From: Myxococcales bacterium
Lineage (GTDB): Bacteria; Myxococcota_A; Bradymonadia; REDH01
Length of the DNA: 28,089 nucleotides
Reading direction: 5' to 3'
NCBI GenBank assembly: GCA_020633625.1
Contig: JACKDJ010000042.1
Coordinates: 1-28,089, forward strand
The notes beneath the pieces are model-generated. The model was not told the origin of the DNA. It did no database searches and was given only the letters and a program-made list of their open reading frames with translations. Position numbers and translations under genes: made by a program. This document shows, piece by piece, positions 1 through 9,100 of this stretch (positions within the stretch are counted from its first letter, which is position 1; each line of letters begins with the position of its first letter).

Positions 1-1721
1 GTCGCGTATGCCCGCGCGTGGAACGTCGATGCCGGCGCGAGCGCCGAGACCACCTCTTCGAACGGGCCGGTCGTGGTCGGCGGCCCCAGCGTCGAGCAGG
101 CCACACCGTCGCCGCCGAGCGCGGGGTCGCGACCCGATCCGCGGCAGAACCCGTGCTGCGATGCGTTTGGACTGCCAAGGGACGTCAGCGCGCCGCGGAG
201 CCGCACGCTGGTTTGCGTGATCGTCGCAGGGTCGACGGATACCGTTGTTACCTCCGGGAGCGTATCGCCAGCGACCGGCTCACAGGTCCCCGCGCGCTCC
301 TCGTAGCCGTCGAGGCACGCGCCGCACTCGGCGTCGGCGGTGAGCGTCGCCTCGGTGCAGCCACGGTTCTCGGCGCCACACTCGAGCTCCTCGCATGTGA
401 CCCGCGACCCGCCGCAGTTGGTCCCACCCGGGTCTTTCAGACACTGCACTCCGCCGCCAATGCAGCGCCACGCCGCGCAGGTGCCGCACGCCGTCCCGGG
501 TACGCCATCGAGCCCGGCGCATCCGCCACAAGCGTTGAGGGCGGACGCCCCCGGATCGCCCGTGCACACGAACTCGTCGGTCCCGCTGCAGCGAAGTGTG
601 CCACGCCCGCAAGTGCCGCACCCGCCGCCCGCCACGCCGATGAGCGGTTCGCACCCGCCGCACGCGTTGAGCGCCGCGCCCGCCCGGTCTCCCTCACACG
701 CGACTTCGTTCGGCCCCTGACATGCAAACGTGCCCGAGTCGCAGGTCCCGCACGCGGTGCCCGGGAGGTCGTCGAGCTCGATGATGCCGCCGCAGAAGTT
801 GGTGCCTTCGCCGAACGTTGCACAGGCCGTGGCATCGCGCGACGCGCAGATCCGTAGCCCGCCGTCGGGGCACCGCTGGCCGGGCGCCACCGCCAGCGGA
901 GCGCAGCCACCGCAGGCGTTCGAGTCGCCGCCGACGCACTCGGCTTCGCCGTCGTTGCACGTCCACGTGCCACCGCCACCGCAACCGCATCCCTCACCGA
1001 GAGGGCCCGCGAGCGGTCCACACGAGCCGCAGCCGTTCGCCTCGGGGCCATCGCAGAAGAGGGCGCGGGCGTCGGGATCGCAGATCAGGCGCCCGGCCCC
1101 ACAGTCCGCTTCGCACGCCTCGCCGGGAGTCGCGTCGAGCCCCTCATAGGTCAGGTCGCCGAAGGCGCCGCACAGGTTGCGGCTCGGCAGCTCGCAGATG
1201 ACGCGATCGCCCGCGCTGCACTCCCAGCGCGAGCCCTCCGGTCCGTCGCACGCCGCGCCCGGCGGCCCTTCGAGCAGCGCGCAGCCGCCGCACAGGTTGA
1301 GCTGGAGGGCGCCGACGCACGTCAGCTCCCCGCCGTCACACTCCCAAGTGCCGCCACCGCATGCACCGCAAGCGCCGCTGGGAACCCCGGGGAGCGCACC
1401 GCACCCACCGCACGCGTTGTTCCCGACGTCGTTCGCACAGAGCAGCGCGTCGGGGCCCGCGCAGACCAGCGTCCCCGTGCATCCGCACCGATCGCCGGGC
1501 ATCCGCATCACGCCGCGATACACGAGCGCTGCGCTGCCGCCACACGGGTTGCCGTCCGGCGCCACATCGACCTCCGCATCAGCGGCGTCGCGCCCGCTGC
1601 CGTCGGCCGTGGCGGCGTCGGCATCTCGTTCGACGAGCGCGTCGTCGGAGTCGATGAGGAGATTGCAGGCGCTCGCAAGCATGAGCGCGCAAGCGGCGAT
1701 GACGAGATGTCGACGTTCCAT
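1..1721 (-). CDS. Cys-rich repeat lipoprotein, partial (C-terminus beyond the left edge)
   Basis: This frame is open from ATG at 1721 to the window edge (573 codons, no stop). It starts with a lipoprotein signal peptide ending in LASAC (Cys19), then an Asp/Ala-rich linker to about residue 55. The rest is a run of degenerate Cys-rich repeats of about 40 residues, built around N(A)CGGC, a short Leu/Gly/Pro segment, CGxC, and a GTWxCxxGExxCVG-like end. The last visible part resembles the fibronectin-like module of deltaproteobacterial surface proteins (SVRLRGALTSLG, then HGFCRGSG, then STFHARAYA). An AGAAGG ribosome binding site sits 7 nt before the ATG, which supports this start. I infer an outer-membrane-anchored, disulfide-rich surface protein. 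Its function is unknown. It is divergent from the DUF2207 pair. Confidence 0.8.
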   Translation of the reverse strand, partial: MERRHLVIAACALMLASACNLLIDSDDALVERDADAATADGSGRDAADAEVDVAPDGNPCGGSAALVYRGVMRMPGDRCGCTGTLVCAGPDALLCANDVGNNACGGCGALPGVPSGACGACGGGTWECDGGELTCVGALQLNLCGGCALLEGPPGAACDGPEGSRWECSAGDRVICELPSRNLCGAFGDLTYEGLDATPGEACEADCGAGRLICDPDARALFCDGPEANGCGSCGPLAGPLGEGCGCGGGGTWTCNDGEAECVGGDSNACGGCAPLAVAPGQRCPDGGLRICASRDATACATFGEGTNFCGGIIELDDLPGTACGTCDSGTFACQGPNEVACEGDRAGAALNACGGCEPLIGVAGGGCGTCGRGTLRCSGTDEFVCTGDPGASALNACGGCAGLDGVPGTACGTCAAWRCIGGGVQCLKDPGGTNCGGSRVTCEELECGAENRGCTEATLTADAECGACLDGYEERAGTCEPVAGDTLPEVTTVSVDPATITQTSVRLRGALTSLGSPNASQHGFCRGSGRDPALGGDGVACSTLGPPTTTGPFEEVVSALAPASTFHARAYA

Positions 1722-1771
1722 CGGCCGGCCTTCTCGGCAGCTCTCGGCCGCCGTCTCTCGGGTGTTGTCCC

Positions 1772-1801
1772 CGTTTACCGGACGGCGCACATAGACGTCA
1801 A
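1772..1801 (-). promoter_or_regulatory. Possible promoter for the Cys-rich lipoprotein
   Basis: On the minus strand TTGACG (1796-1801) is followed after 18 nt by TAAACG (1772-1777). The -35 hexamer is close to consensus and the -10 hexamer is weak. It lies about 50 nt upstream of the ATG at 1721 in the 146-bp divergent gap. Confidence 0.3.
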
Positions 1802-1830
1802 CGCGCCCCGCGGCGCCTACCAGCGCGCTT

Positions 1831-1861
1831 TTTCGCGGCGCGGCGCAGCCTCGGCTACCGT
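1831..1861 (+). promoter_or_regulatory. Possible leaderless promoter of the DUF2207 pair
   Basis: TACCGT (1856-1861) fits the TAnnnT form of a -10 element. It is followed by exactly 6 nt before the ATG at 1868, so transcription could begin at or next to the start codon. The -35 side has only TTTCGC (1831-1836) at a long 19-nt spacing, so the call is weak. Confidence 0.22.
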
Positions 1862-1867
1862 AGGACG

Positions 1868-3481
1868 ATGCCAAGACGCCCGATGCCACCGCGACGACCG
1901 CTTCGGCCCCTACTGGCGCTGACCCGCCCGCTGACCCTCGCAGGCGTGGCCTTCGTCGGAGTCGTCTCTCCGGCAGACGCTGCCGCGGCCGTGATCGACC
2001 GGATCGACGTCACGCTCGCCCTTGCAGCCGATGGTGTCGTCGACGTCGCGGAGCGGGTCCAAGTGGACCTCGAGAACGCGTGGGTACCGGGATGGGACTG
2101 GGACCTGTCCCCGTCCGCGCGCGCGCATCAGCTCGTCGCACTCGTGGCCGAAGACGACGCCGGTCGGGCGCTCGCGCTGACGCGGGCGACCGTCGGGGAG
2201 CGCACGCACATCGGAGTCGCAGATCCCGCTGGCGTGGTGACGGGCACGCTCGCGCTCACCGCGCGCTACAGCGTCATCGACGCGACTGCGGCGGCATCGG
2301 ATGGGAGCCGAGTCCTCGAGTGGAGCCTGCTGGGCGGAGCGCACGCCGTGCCCGTCCGCGCGCTCGGCGCGACCGTCTCCGTCCCATCGGCGCCATCTGG
2401 ATCGCTCGGCTACAGGTGCACCCGCACCGACGCTCCAGGTGAATGCACGGTCGCGGTCGATCGCGGACAGCTCAGCGTCACGGCGAACGACCTCGCGCCC
2501 TTCGCTGACGTCGTCGTCGAGGTCACCATCCCCGCCGCGGTGATCGGCGCTCCGAGCCCACTCCGACGCGCGCTGCTGCGCTCTGAGGGCCACGTCCATC
2601 TCGGCTGGGTTCCCGGGGCCCTCGTCGCGACGCTGCTCCTGGCGTCCAGGCGCCGACCGCGTCCGACCCCCGCCGACGCCGTCCCGCTCCCGCCGTCGCT
2701 GCGGCCGGCCACCGCGAGCGCACTTGCGCGGCGCGCCCTCGACGCGGACGCGCTCGCCGCGACGCTGCTGGACCTCGCGCAGCGCGGCCACGTGGAGCTA
2801 CGCCCCACCCTCGCGACCACTCCACTGCGCGGGAGCCGACGCGACTTCACCCTCACGCGCACCCGGGCGCCTGGCGACGCGCTGGCGCCGTTCGAGGGCT
2901 CGGTGCTGGACACACTCTTCGAGATGTCTGACGCCGTCTCGATCTCGTCGCTTCGAGGCCGGCTCCACGCCGATCTCGCCACCCTATCCGACGCGATGGG
3001 AGTCCACGCCGCTCGCGGCGACCGCGCATTCTACGCGGCGCCCGGACGCATCAGGTCCGTCGCGATGACGGCGGCGGCCCTCGGCGCCCTCGGGGCGCTG
3101 GGCGCCCTGCGCTTCGACCAGCCGCTGGCAGCGCGCGCGTTGATTGGGGTCTCAGCGGCATTCGCGCTCATCGGCCCGCTCGCATGGCCAGCGAACGCCG
3201 CCGGCCGTGCCATCGCACGCGGCCTCGGGGCGTGGGCCGCCGCAACGCGGCAGGCGGCCTCTGACCACGCGACGCCCCCGCTGCCCCTGCCGCACGCGCT
3301 CGCGGTCGGTGAGCTCGACGCCGCGCTGGACCACGCCGCCACGGCGACACACCCACCGTCGTGGTGGCGCGGCGCACCAGACGAGTTCGCAGCCGACCTC
3401 GGGCGGTTCGTCGACTCGGTTCGCGCTGCGGCGGCGCCCCCTGTCGGGGCGATCCCACACCACTCTCGGATCCTCCGATGA
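1868..3481 (+). CDS. DUF2207-like membrane protein (first of a tandem pair)
   Basis: The 537-residue product has the DUF2207 layout. A signal peptide comes first (hydrophobic stretch about 18-35, ending near ADAAAA), then a beta-rich extracytoplasmic domain to about 240. A membrane segment follows at about 243-258, then a cytoplasmic domain with the motif DALAATLLDLAQRGHVEL (about 295-312), typical of the winged-helix-like part of the family. A second hydrophobic pair lies near 396-450. The C-terminal tail is shorter and less typical than in its neighbour. Start at ATG 1868 is chosen because it gives the full signal peptide, though the AGGA upstream is close. The stop overlaps the start of the next gene by 4 bp, so the two are probably translationally coupled. 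The biochemical function of DUF2207 proteins is not established. Confidence 0.72.
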   Translation: MPRRPMPPRRPLRPLLALTRPLTLAGVAFVGVVSPADAAAAVIDRIDVTLALAADGVVDVAERVQVDLENAWVPGWDWDLSPSARAHQLVALVAEDDAGRALALTRATVGERTHIGVADPAGVVTGTLALTARYSVIDATAAASDGSRVLEWSLLGGAHAVPVRALGATVSVPSAPSGSLGYRCTRTDAPGECTVAVDRGQLSVTANDLAPFADVVVEVTIPAAVIGAPSPLRRALLRSEGHVHLGWVPGALVATLLLASRRRPRPTPADAVPLPPSLRPATASALARRALDADALAATLLDLAQRGHVELRPTLATTPLRGSRRDFTLTRTRAPGDALAPFEGSVLDTLFEMSDAVSISSLRGRLHADLATLSDAMGVHAARGDRAFYAAPGRIRSVAMTAAALGALGALGALRFDQPLAARALIGVSAAFALIGPLAWPANAAGRAIARGLGAWAAATRQAASDHATPPLPLPHALAVGELDAALDHAATATHPPSWWRGAPDEFAADLGRFVDSVRAAAAPPVGAIPHHSRILR

Positions 3482-5157
3482 ATCCGCGGCGCCGAGCGAC
3501 TTCGGCGGAGCGCGCCATGCTCACTTGGATCAGCGCGACGGCGGTCCTGGCTGCCGGCTCCCTCTCGGTCGTGGCTCTGGCCGCGGATGGGACGCTGGAC
3601 GTCGCCGTCGTCGTTGGCGCGGAAGGCGAGGCGCGCATCGTCGAGACCCGGTCGCTGGAGCAGGCAGGCGCGCCGTGGGTGGACGTCGCGCTCGACGCCC
3701 CCCCGTCGGCCGCAACGGAAGAGACCTCCGACGACACGGGCGGCGCCGCCGTCTCGCTGCGAGCGGTCGAAGACGGCGAGGGGTCGGCGCTGCGCTTCGA
3801 GCTCCTTCCGACACCGTGGCTACTCACGGCACGCGTATGGCTCCCCGAGGAGCGCTCGGTACACGAGCTGCGGCTCACCTTCGACACCGGCTCACTGCTG
3901 ACGCGCGGCGACCGTACCGACGAGCTCGCGATCCCGCTCGCCATACCCCAACGCGACGTCGCCTCGCGCACGCTCACCGCCAGCGTCAGCCTCCCCCCGG
4001 GGGTAGAGGTCGTCGGGCTCGAGTGCATGCGGGGATTCGACCCCGACGCGCTGCGGGCGGCGACCGGTGGCGCAGACGGGGCGGGTGGATGCGAGGCCTC
4101 GGTGCGCGACGGCGTCGCCTCGTTCATCGCGCCCAGCGTGTCGCCGGACGAGCGCGTGGTCGCAATTGTCGCGACCGCGCCAGGAGCGATCCCCAGACTC
4201 CCGGTCGGCGTACGACTCGCCGATCTCGCCCGGCGCTCGTTCGGGTTCTGGGGCGCGCTGCCCATGATCGGCGCCATCCTGGTCGCGTTCGTCGCGCTCC
4301 GCGCTCGTCGCGACCGCGACGTGACGACGGAGCAGTCGAACGGACCACCTGCTGCGCTCGGTCCGGCCGAAGTGGGCCTGATCTGGCGCGGCGGACACGC
4401 TGACGTCGACATCGTCGCGATCGTCGCCGACCTGATCCGACGAGGCCACCTGGCGTTCTCGACCGAGGTCGGACCGACGTTCATCGAGGGCCGCCGCGAG
4501 CGCTGGCAGATCTCCTACAGCGCCCAGGCCGACCCGCTGCGCGACTACGAGCGCGTTGTCCTCGACCTCCTCCTCGACGGGTCGGCCATCGCTCCGCTCG
4601 CCGATGCTCGCCCCCGACTGGCCCGCGGCCGCGCGCGCGTCTGGCGCGCGATCGCCGCAGAGGTCGCCGCAAAGGGACGCGCCTTCGCGGCCGACCCGGT
4701 CCGCACTCATGCCGCGCTGACCGCCGCCGCGGCCATTCTCGCCGGCAGCGGCGCGCTCGCCGCCGCGCTCGGCGAGCCGCGCGCGGCGCTCTCGCTGATC
4801 GCGACCGCGGCCGCCCTCGCACTGGGGCGGCGCTACACGGCCCTTCGAACCGCGGCGGGGGCGCGTGTGCACGGCGAGATAGCGGGATTCGAGCGGTTCG
4901 TCCGCGAGGCGACTCCGGCCTCCTTGCAGCTCGCGGAGGTCGCCACCTCCACCCACCGCGACGCGCTCTATCCGTACGCCCTCGTCATCGGAGCCGGGGA
5001 CGGTTGGCTCGCGGCCTACGACGCCCTCGGCCGCGGCGACCGAACCATCCGTACAACGCGAGCGGTCGCCCTGACCGACGACCACGAACGCCGCGAAGAC
5101 CTCGCCGAGCTCCTCGCCGCGTTCGCGCGAGCCCTAGCCGGCGGCGACCACCCGTAA
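3478..5157 (+). CDS. DUF2207-like membrane protein (second of a tandem pair)
   Basis: The 559-residue product starts at ATG 3478 within an ATGA overlap with the preceding gene. An N-terminal hydrophobic segment (about 14-36) is a signal peptide or anchor. A beta-rich outer domain runs to about 250. One membrane helix follows (about 254-276), then a cytoplasmic segment with GPAEVGLIWRGG and ADLIRRGHLAFS (about 295-330). A hydrophobic hairpin lies at about 411-452. The tail has the family-typical LYPYALVIGAGDGW motif (about 497-510). It is clearly related in plan to the upstream protein but diverged, which suggests an old duplication and a two-subunit membrane complex. Function is unknown. The noncoding repeat array begins directly after its TAA. 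Confidence 0.75.
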   Translation: MNPRRRATSAERAMLTWISATAVLAAGSLSVVALAADGTLDVAVVVGAEGEARIVETRSLEQAGAPWVDVALDAPPSAATEETSDDTGGAAVSLRAVEDGEGSALRFELLPTPWLLTARVWLPEERSVHELRLTFDTGSLLTRGDRTDELAIPLAIPQRDVASRTLTASVSLPPGVEVVGLECMRGFDPDALRAATGGADGAGGCEASVRDGVASFIAPSVSPDERVVAIVATAPGAIPRLPVGVRLADLARRSFGFWGALPMIGAILVAFVALRARRDRDVTTEQSNGPPAALGPAEVGLIWRGGHADVDIVAIVADLIRRGHLAFSTEVGPTFIEGRRERWQISYSAQADPLRDYERVVLDLLLDGSAIAPLADARPRLARGRARVWRAIAAEVAAKGRAFAADPVRTHAALTAAAAILAGSGALAAALGEPRAALSLIATAAALALGRRYTALRTAAGARVHGEIAGFERFVREATPASLQLAEVATSTHRDALYPYALVIGAGDGWLAAYDALGRGDRTIRTTRAVALTDDHERREDLAELLAAFARALAGGDHP

Positions 5158-5430
5158 CATCGACTGCGAGCCCCTGCGAGCCCCCGCCCGAGGGTAGTTT
5201 CCGAGCCCCCGCCGAGCCCCCTCCCGCCGAGCCCCCTCCCGAAGGTAGTTTCCCCCCCGAGCCTCAGGGCGACTGCCCGCCGAGCCCCTCCCGAAGGTAG
5301 TTTCCTCCCCGAGCCCCAGGGCGACTGCGAGCCCCTCCCGAAGGTAGTTCCCATCGACTGCGAGCTCCCTCCCGAGCCCCCTCCCGAAGGTAGTTCCCAT
5401 CGACTGCGAGCTCCTCCCGAAGGTACTTCA
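5158..5430 (+). repeat. Degenerate intergenic repeat array, core CCCGARGGTAGTT
   Basis: Six copies of the 13-bp core lie on the plus strand at 5187, 5238, 5290, 5337, 5383 and 5416. Spacings are 51, 52, 47, 46 and 33 bp. Copy 1 has GAG instead of GAA, and copy 6 ends in TACTT. The fuller unit is roughly CATCGACTGCGAGC, then CCCTCCC, then the core. The first unit abuts the stop codon at 5157. The strand bias is strong (C-rich on plus). Short open frames on the minus strand here encode only the repeat translated and are not genes. The remaining 5431-5512 up to tag shows nothing further. The irregular spacing and lack of identical repeats argue against CRISPR. Confidence 0.85.
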
Positions 5431-5512
5431 GTCCCGCTTCCACCGGCGCCCGGACCCGCGTAGGCTCAGGCCTTCGCCTTTCACGCGGCTCCCCGAAGAC
5501 TCAGGCGCGACT

Positions 5513-6106
5513 GTGACGCACGCTCCATCTGCCCGCTGCGCGTGGTGCGGCACCGACCCGCTCTACGTTGCTTACCACGACACCGAGTGGGGGGTCCCGC
5601 TGACGGACTCCGCCGACTTGTACGCCAAGCTCATCCTCGACGGGTTCCAGGCTGGGCTCGCTTGGATCACCATCTTGCGAAAGCGGGAGGCTTTTCTCCG
5701 GGCGTTCGAGGGCTTCGCTCCGCAGCGCGTCGCGAACTTCGGTGACGACGATGTCGCGCGGCTACTCGCCGACGCCGGCATTGTCCGCAGCCGCGCGAAG
5801 ATCGAGGCGGCGGTGTCCAACGCGCGGATCTGGTGCGAGCTCGAGGCCGGCGGCGAAGGTGCATTCTCTGACCTGCTCTGGGACTGCGTGGGTGGCGCGA
5901 CGATCGTCAACCGCCGCGTGGCGATGTCGGACCTCCCGGCGGCGACGCCGGAGTCGGAGCTGATGGCCCGCCGCCTCAAGAAGCTGGGGTGGAAGTTCGG
6001 CGGCCCGACCATCTGCTACGCGTTCATGCAGGCGGTCGGCATGGTCAACGACCACTCGACGGCGTGCTTTCGCCATGCGGAGTGCGAGGCGATCGCACGC
6101 CGCTGA
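5513..6106 (+). CDS. tag: DNA-3-methyladenine glycosylase I
   Basis: This base-excision repair enzyme removes 3-methyladenine from alkylated DNA. The 197-residue length is normal for the family. Family signatures are clear: CAWCGTDPLYVAYHDTEWG at the N-terminus, GFQAGLAWITIL, and ICYAFMQAVGMVNDH near the end. The four zinc ligands known from E. coli Tag are all present, here Cys9, His22, His181 and Cys185. The residue matching E. coli Glu38 is Asp in this protein (LDGFQAGL). The start is GTG at 5513, with no better start nearby and only a weak ribosome binding site. It stands alone: the repeat array lies upstream, and a convergent hairpin separates it from the protease downstream. Confidence 0.95.
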   Translation: MTHAPSARCAWCGTDPLYVAYHDTEWGVPLTDSADLYAKLILDGFQAGLAWITILRKREAFLRAFEGFAPQRVANFGDDDVARLLADAGIVRSRAKIEAAVSNARIWCELEAGGEGAFSDLLWDCVGGATIVNRRVAMSDLPAATPESELMARRLKKLGWKFGGPTICYAFMQAVGMVNDHSTACFRHAECEAIARR

Positions 6107-6124
6107 GCACGGGCCGGGCGCCTA

Positions 6125-6172
6125 CGACTCGGTGTTTCGCCTGCTGCATCGAGCAGACCAAACACCGAGTCG
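6125..6172. terminator. Convergent-gene hairpin, 13-bp perfect stem
   Basis: CGACTCGGTGTTT (6125-6137) pairs perfectly with AAACACCGAGTCG (6160-6172). The 22-nt loop holds a second 5-bp stem, CTGCT (6141-6145) with AGCAG (6152-6156). It fills the 75-bp gap between two converging genes, so it is a likely two-way transcription end. There is no T tract after the stem on either strand, so it may act as a 3'-end hairpin rather than a textbook intrinsic terminator. Confidence 0.7.
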
Positions 6173-6181
6173 CGATTGGCG

Positions 6182-9100
6182 CTACGGGTTGTACGGGTCG
6201 CCGTAGTCCATGATGAAGGACATGTCGGCGACGATCTCGAACAGGTCGGTGTACTGACGCAGCTCGAACGCGGCAGCCGCGGCGGTGGGCAGCCGCGTAG
6301 AGTCGCGCTCGGCCTCGGCGATTCCCTGGTATGCGTCGCACTCGATGAACGGCCCGTCCTTGAGGTCGGGCGAGTCATCGCGATGCGCGAGGGCGTCGAG
6401 GCATCGGGCGCGCTGGATCATCGCGGCGCCCGCGGTCTGTCGGTCGCTGAACTTGATGGCACCGTAGCTGATTCCGTTCTCCGTGTTCGTGAACGTGATC
6501 AGGTTCTCGGACGCCAGGTCCGGCGCCGCGCCAGTGCCGAGCTCGAACACGCGCGACTCCTGCACGAACCCGCGGTCGTAGTTGTTCGGGAACCGCGCCT
6601 GACCGAGCACCTGCCAGTAGAGCTGGAGCGTGAACGTGGCGGCTGGATCGATCGTAAGCCCTCGCGAGGAGTTCAAGGAGCCGGCGTAGTTGGGGAAGCG
6701 GAGCTCGCCACCCTCGTAGTAGGGCGCGACAGTGGCCCAGTTCTGGGACATGATCGCTTGGTTGATCGCGGCGATCGAGTCGGGGAACGTGTTGTAGTAG
6801 CTGACCTCCCACTCTCGGATGTCGAGCGGCGTGGAACGGGCAACGAAGTTGGTCGACGAGTCGGTCAGGGCCTCGATCGCCATGACCTTGTCGAGGTAGA
6901 AGCCGATGTGGTCGAGGCACTCGTACCACATGTAGCCGCAGTCGCGGCCGTCTCCGCCGCCGAACGACCAGTTCGTCGAGTAGTAGCGGGCGTCGTTGAT
7001 CCCGAGCGAGAACGCGGGGAGCAGCGACTGGGAGCTACCGGCGAGGCGCGTGCCGTCGGCCTGAAGCCGCGGGTTGTCGTAGTCGCCGACGTCGGGCATC
7101 AGGAGCGTTTGCACGAGGTAGTTGAACGCGTTTTGGACCGCCCACGTCTTGGCACCAAACCCGCTCTCGGGGTCGTTCAAGAAGCCTTCGAGCACCGTCG
7201 GCGTGAAGAACTGCGCGAGCAGCGCCGAGTACAGACCATACAGGTTGTTCCAGTCCTTCAGCCGCGAGAACGTCCGGCCGTAGTAGCGGTCGACGTAGCC
7301 ATACGTCGACACGCCGATGCGGCCGCGCGGGAAGTTGCGCAGGATGTACCAGGTGTTCAGGTCGTCGAGGATGTTCTTCATCCTCTCCATCGAGTCGGCG
7401 CCCGAGTCTCGCGTGAGGCAGTGATCGCTCAGGTCGGACGACGAGTGCGAGCAGTAGATGTACGGGACGCGCGCGAGGGTCTGTGTCGACCCGTCGCTAT
7501 CGAGCGTGACCTGCGAGTAGTCGTGCGGATCGAACTGGTCGAGCGGGACGAGGAGGCGGTTGTCCTCGTCGTACATGAGCTCGCCCATGCGGTTGTAGTA
7601 GCTGGTGTAGTGGATGGTGCGGATGCCGAGCGACCCTCCGCCGGTGATGACGTCACCGTCGCTCTCGTCCCACTCCTTCAGCTCGTCGAACGGCACGCTG
7701 CCGGCGTCCTTGTACACCTCGATGAGCCCGGCGTAGCCAAACAGCATCGCGGCGCGGTCGTAGCGACCGATGCCGGCGCCGTCGACCGTGTAGCGGCCGG
7801 CGTAGTCCATGACCGAGCTGTACGCGTAGTTGTAGATGTTCGCGTCGACCTCGGTCTGCGTGATCGGGTCCTCGGTGCGGGGCGCCACGGTGCCGTCTGC
7901 CGTGCGGATGGCCCAGTACTGCGGGTCGTAGTTGAACACGTCGTCGGAGCCGCCGAAGTTGTGCATCAGGCCGAGCGTGTGCCCGACCTCGTGTGCCCAC
8001 ACAGCTGTGTAGATCCGGCTCCGGACGTCGTTGTAGATCTCATCGAACGACAACCCGGCGTCGCGGTACTCGTGCGCGATCCCCATGAGGGCGTCGTCGG
8101 CCATCTCGGGCAGGTACATGTTGTTTGCGGCGGCGAACTGCTCTCGCAGCCGCGCCCGCTGAAGGGCTCCGGCGCCGAGGCCGCCGCGGGCGACGGACGC
8201 GCGGTCGCGCTGCGCGTCGGTGATCGCCTCGCCCGGCATCCGGCCGGCCTCTGCGAGCACCTCGTCGTTCAGGAGCAGGTCCTCGATGTAGGTCCCGCGG
8301 AGCGCCGCGAGGCGGCCTTCGGCAGCGGTCGTTTCGCCGTTGAGCAGCCCGCGCTCGTACATGTCGTCGAGGAACGGCCGCGCCCACGACGCGAACCCCT
8401 GCGTTCTCATCTGCTCGACGTCGGCCGGTGTGATCTCGCGACGCTGGCCGTCCCAGTATTGCGTCATCCACCCGTTCGCGATCGAGTGCGTCATCTCGCT
8501 CGCGTCGGCGAGCGAGAACGTGCGGGGCGTCACCGTACCGGTGCCGCGGACCTCATCGGCCCACTCCGTGATGTCGGTGCCCTCGATGAACTCGGTCAGC
8601 AGTGGCGAGTCCTCGGGCGCGTTCAGCAGCTCGATCATCTCGGCCGTGTTGTACGCCGCCAGGTTGTTGTGGTGGTAGACGTACGCCATGCCCGAGAGCA
8701 CCTCACCGGTGATCGGGTCGTTGTTGTTCGGCCCGAGGCCGAGCAGGCCGTACTGCATGAACTTCGGGACGTACGCCATGAAGGAGTAGCGCAGGTCGCC
8801 GAGGCGGGGGCTCGTCCCAGGGGCGCCACACGCCGCCGGGTCGCCCTCGCGGATCGGGTTGTTCACACACGCGATGAAGACGTGCTCGTCGTCGCGGAGC
8901 GGGTAGCCCATCGCCGCGACGACGTCGCGGAAGACACCGTCCCACTGCGCGCCGACGGCGGCCACCATCGGCTTCAGATCGTCGGGGAGCTCGGTGTTGA
9001 CGTGGTAGACGATCGGTCGGAGCGTCCGCTCGGCGACGGGGATCTCACGGCACGTCGCCGGGTCGTTCGGGTCGGTGCAGTCGTTCGGGTCGTACCAGTT

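Noticed and set aside
5016..5400. Small minus-strand frames encoding GNYLREG-type repeats
   Set aside because: They only translate the noncoding array and overlap the end of the DUF2207 gene. There is no ribosome binding site or domain.
5158..5430. CRISPR array
   Set aside because: The repeats are degenerate outside a 13-bp core, spacing is irregular, spacers resemble each other, and no cas genes are near.
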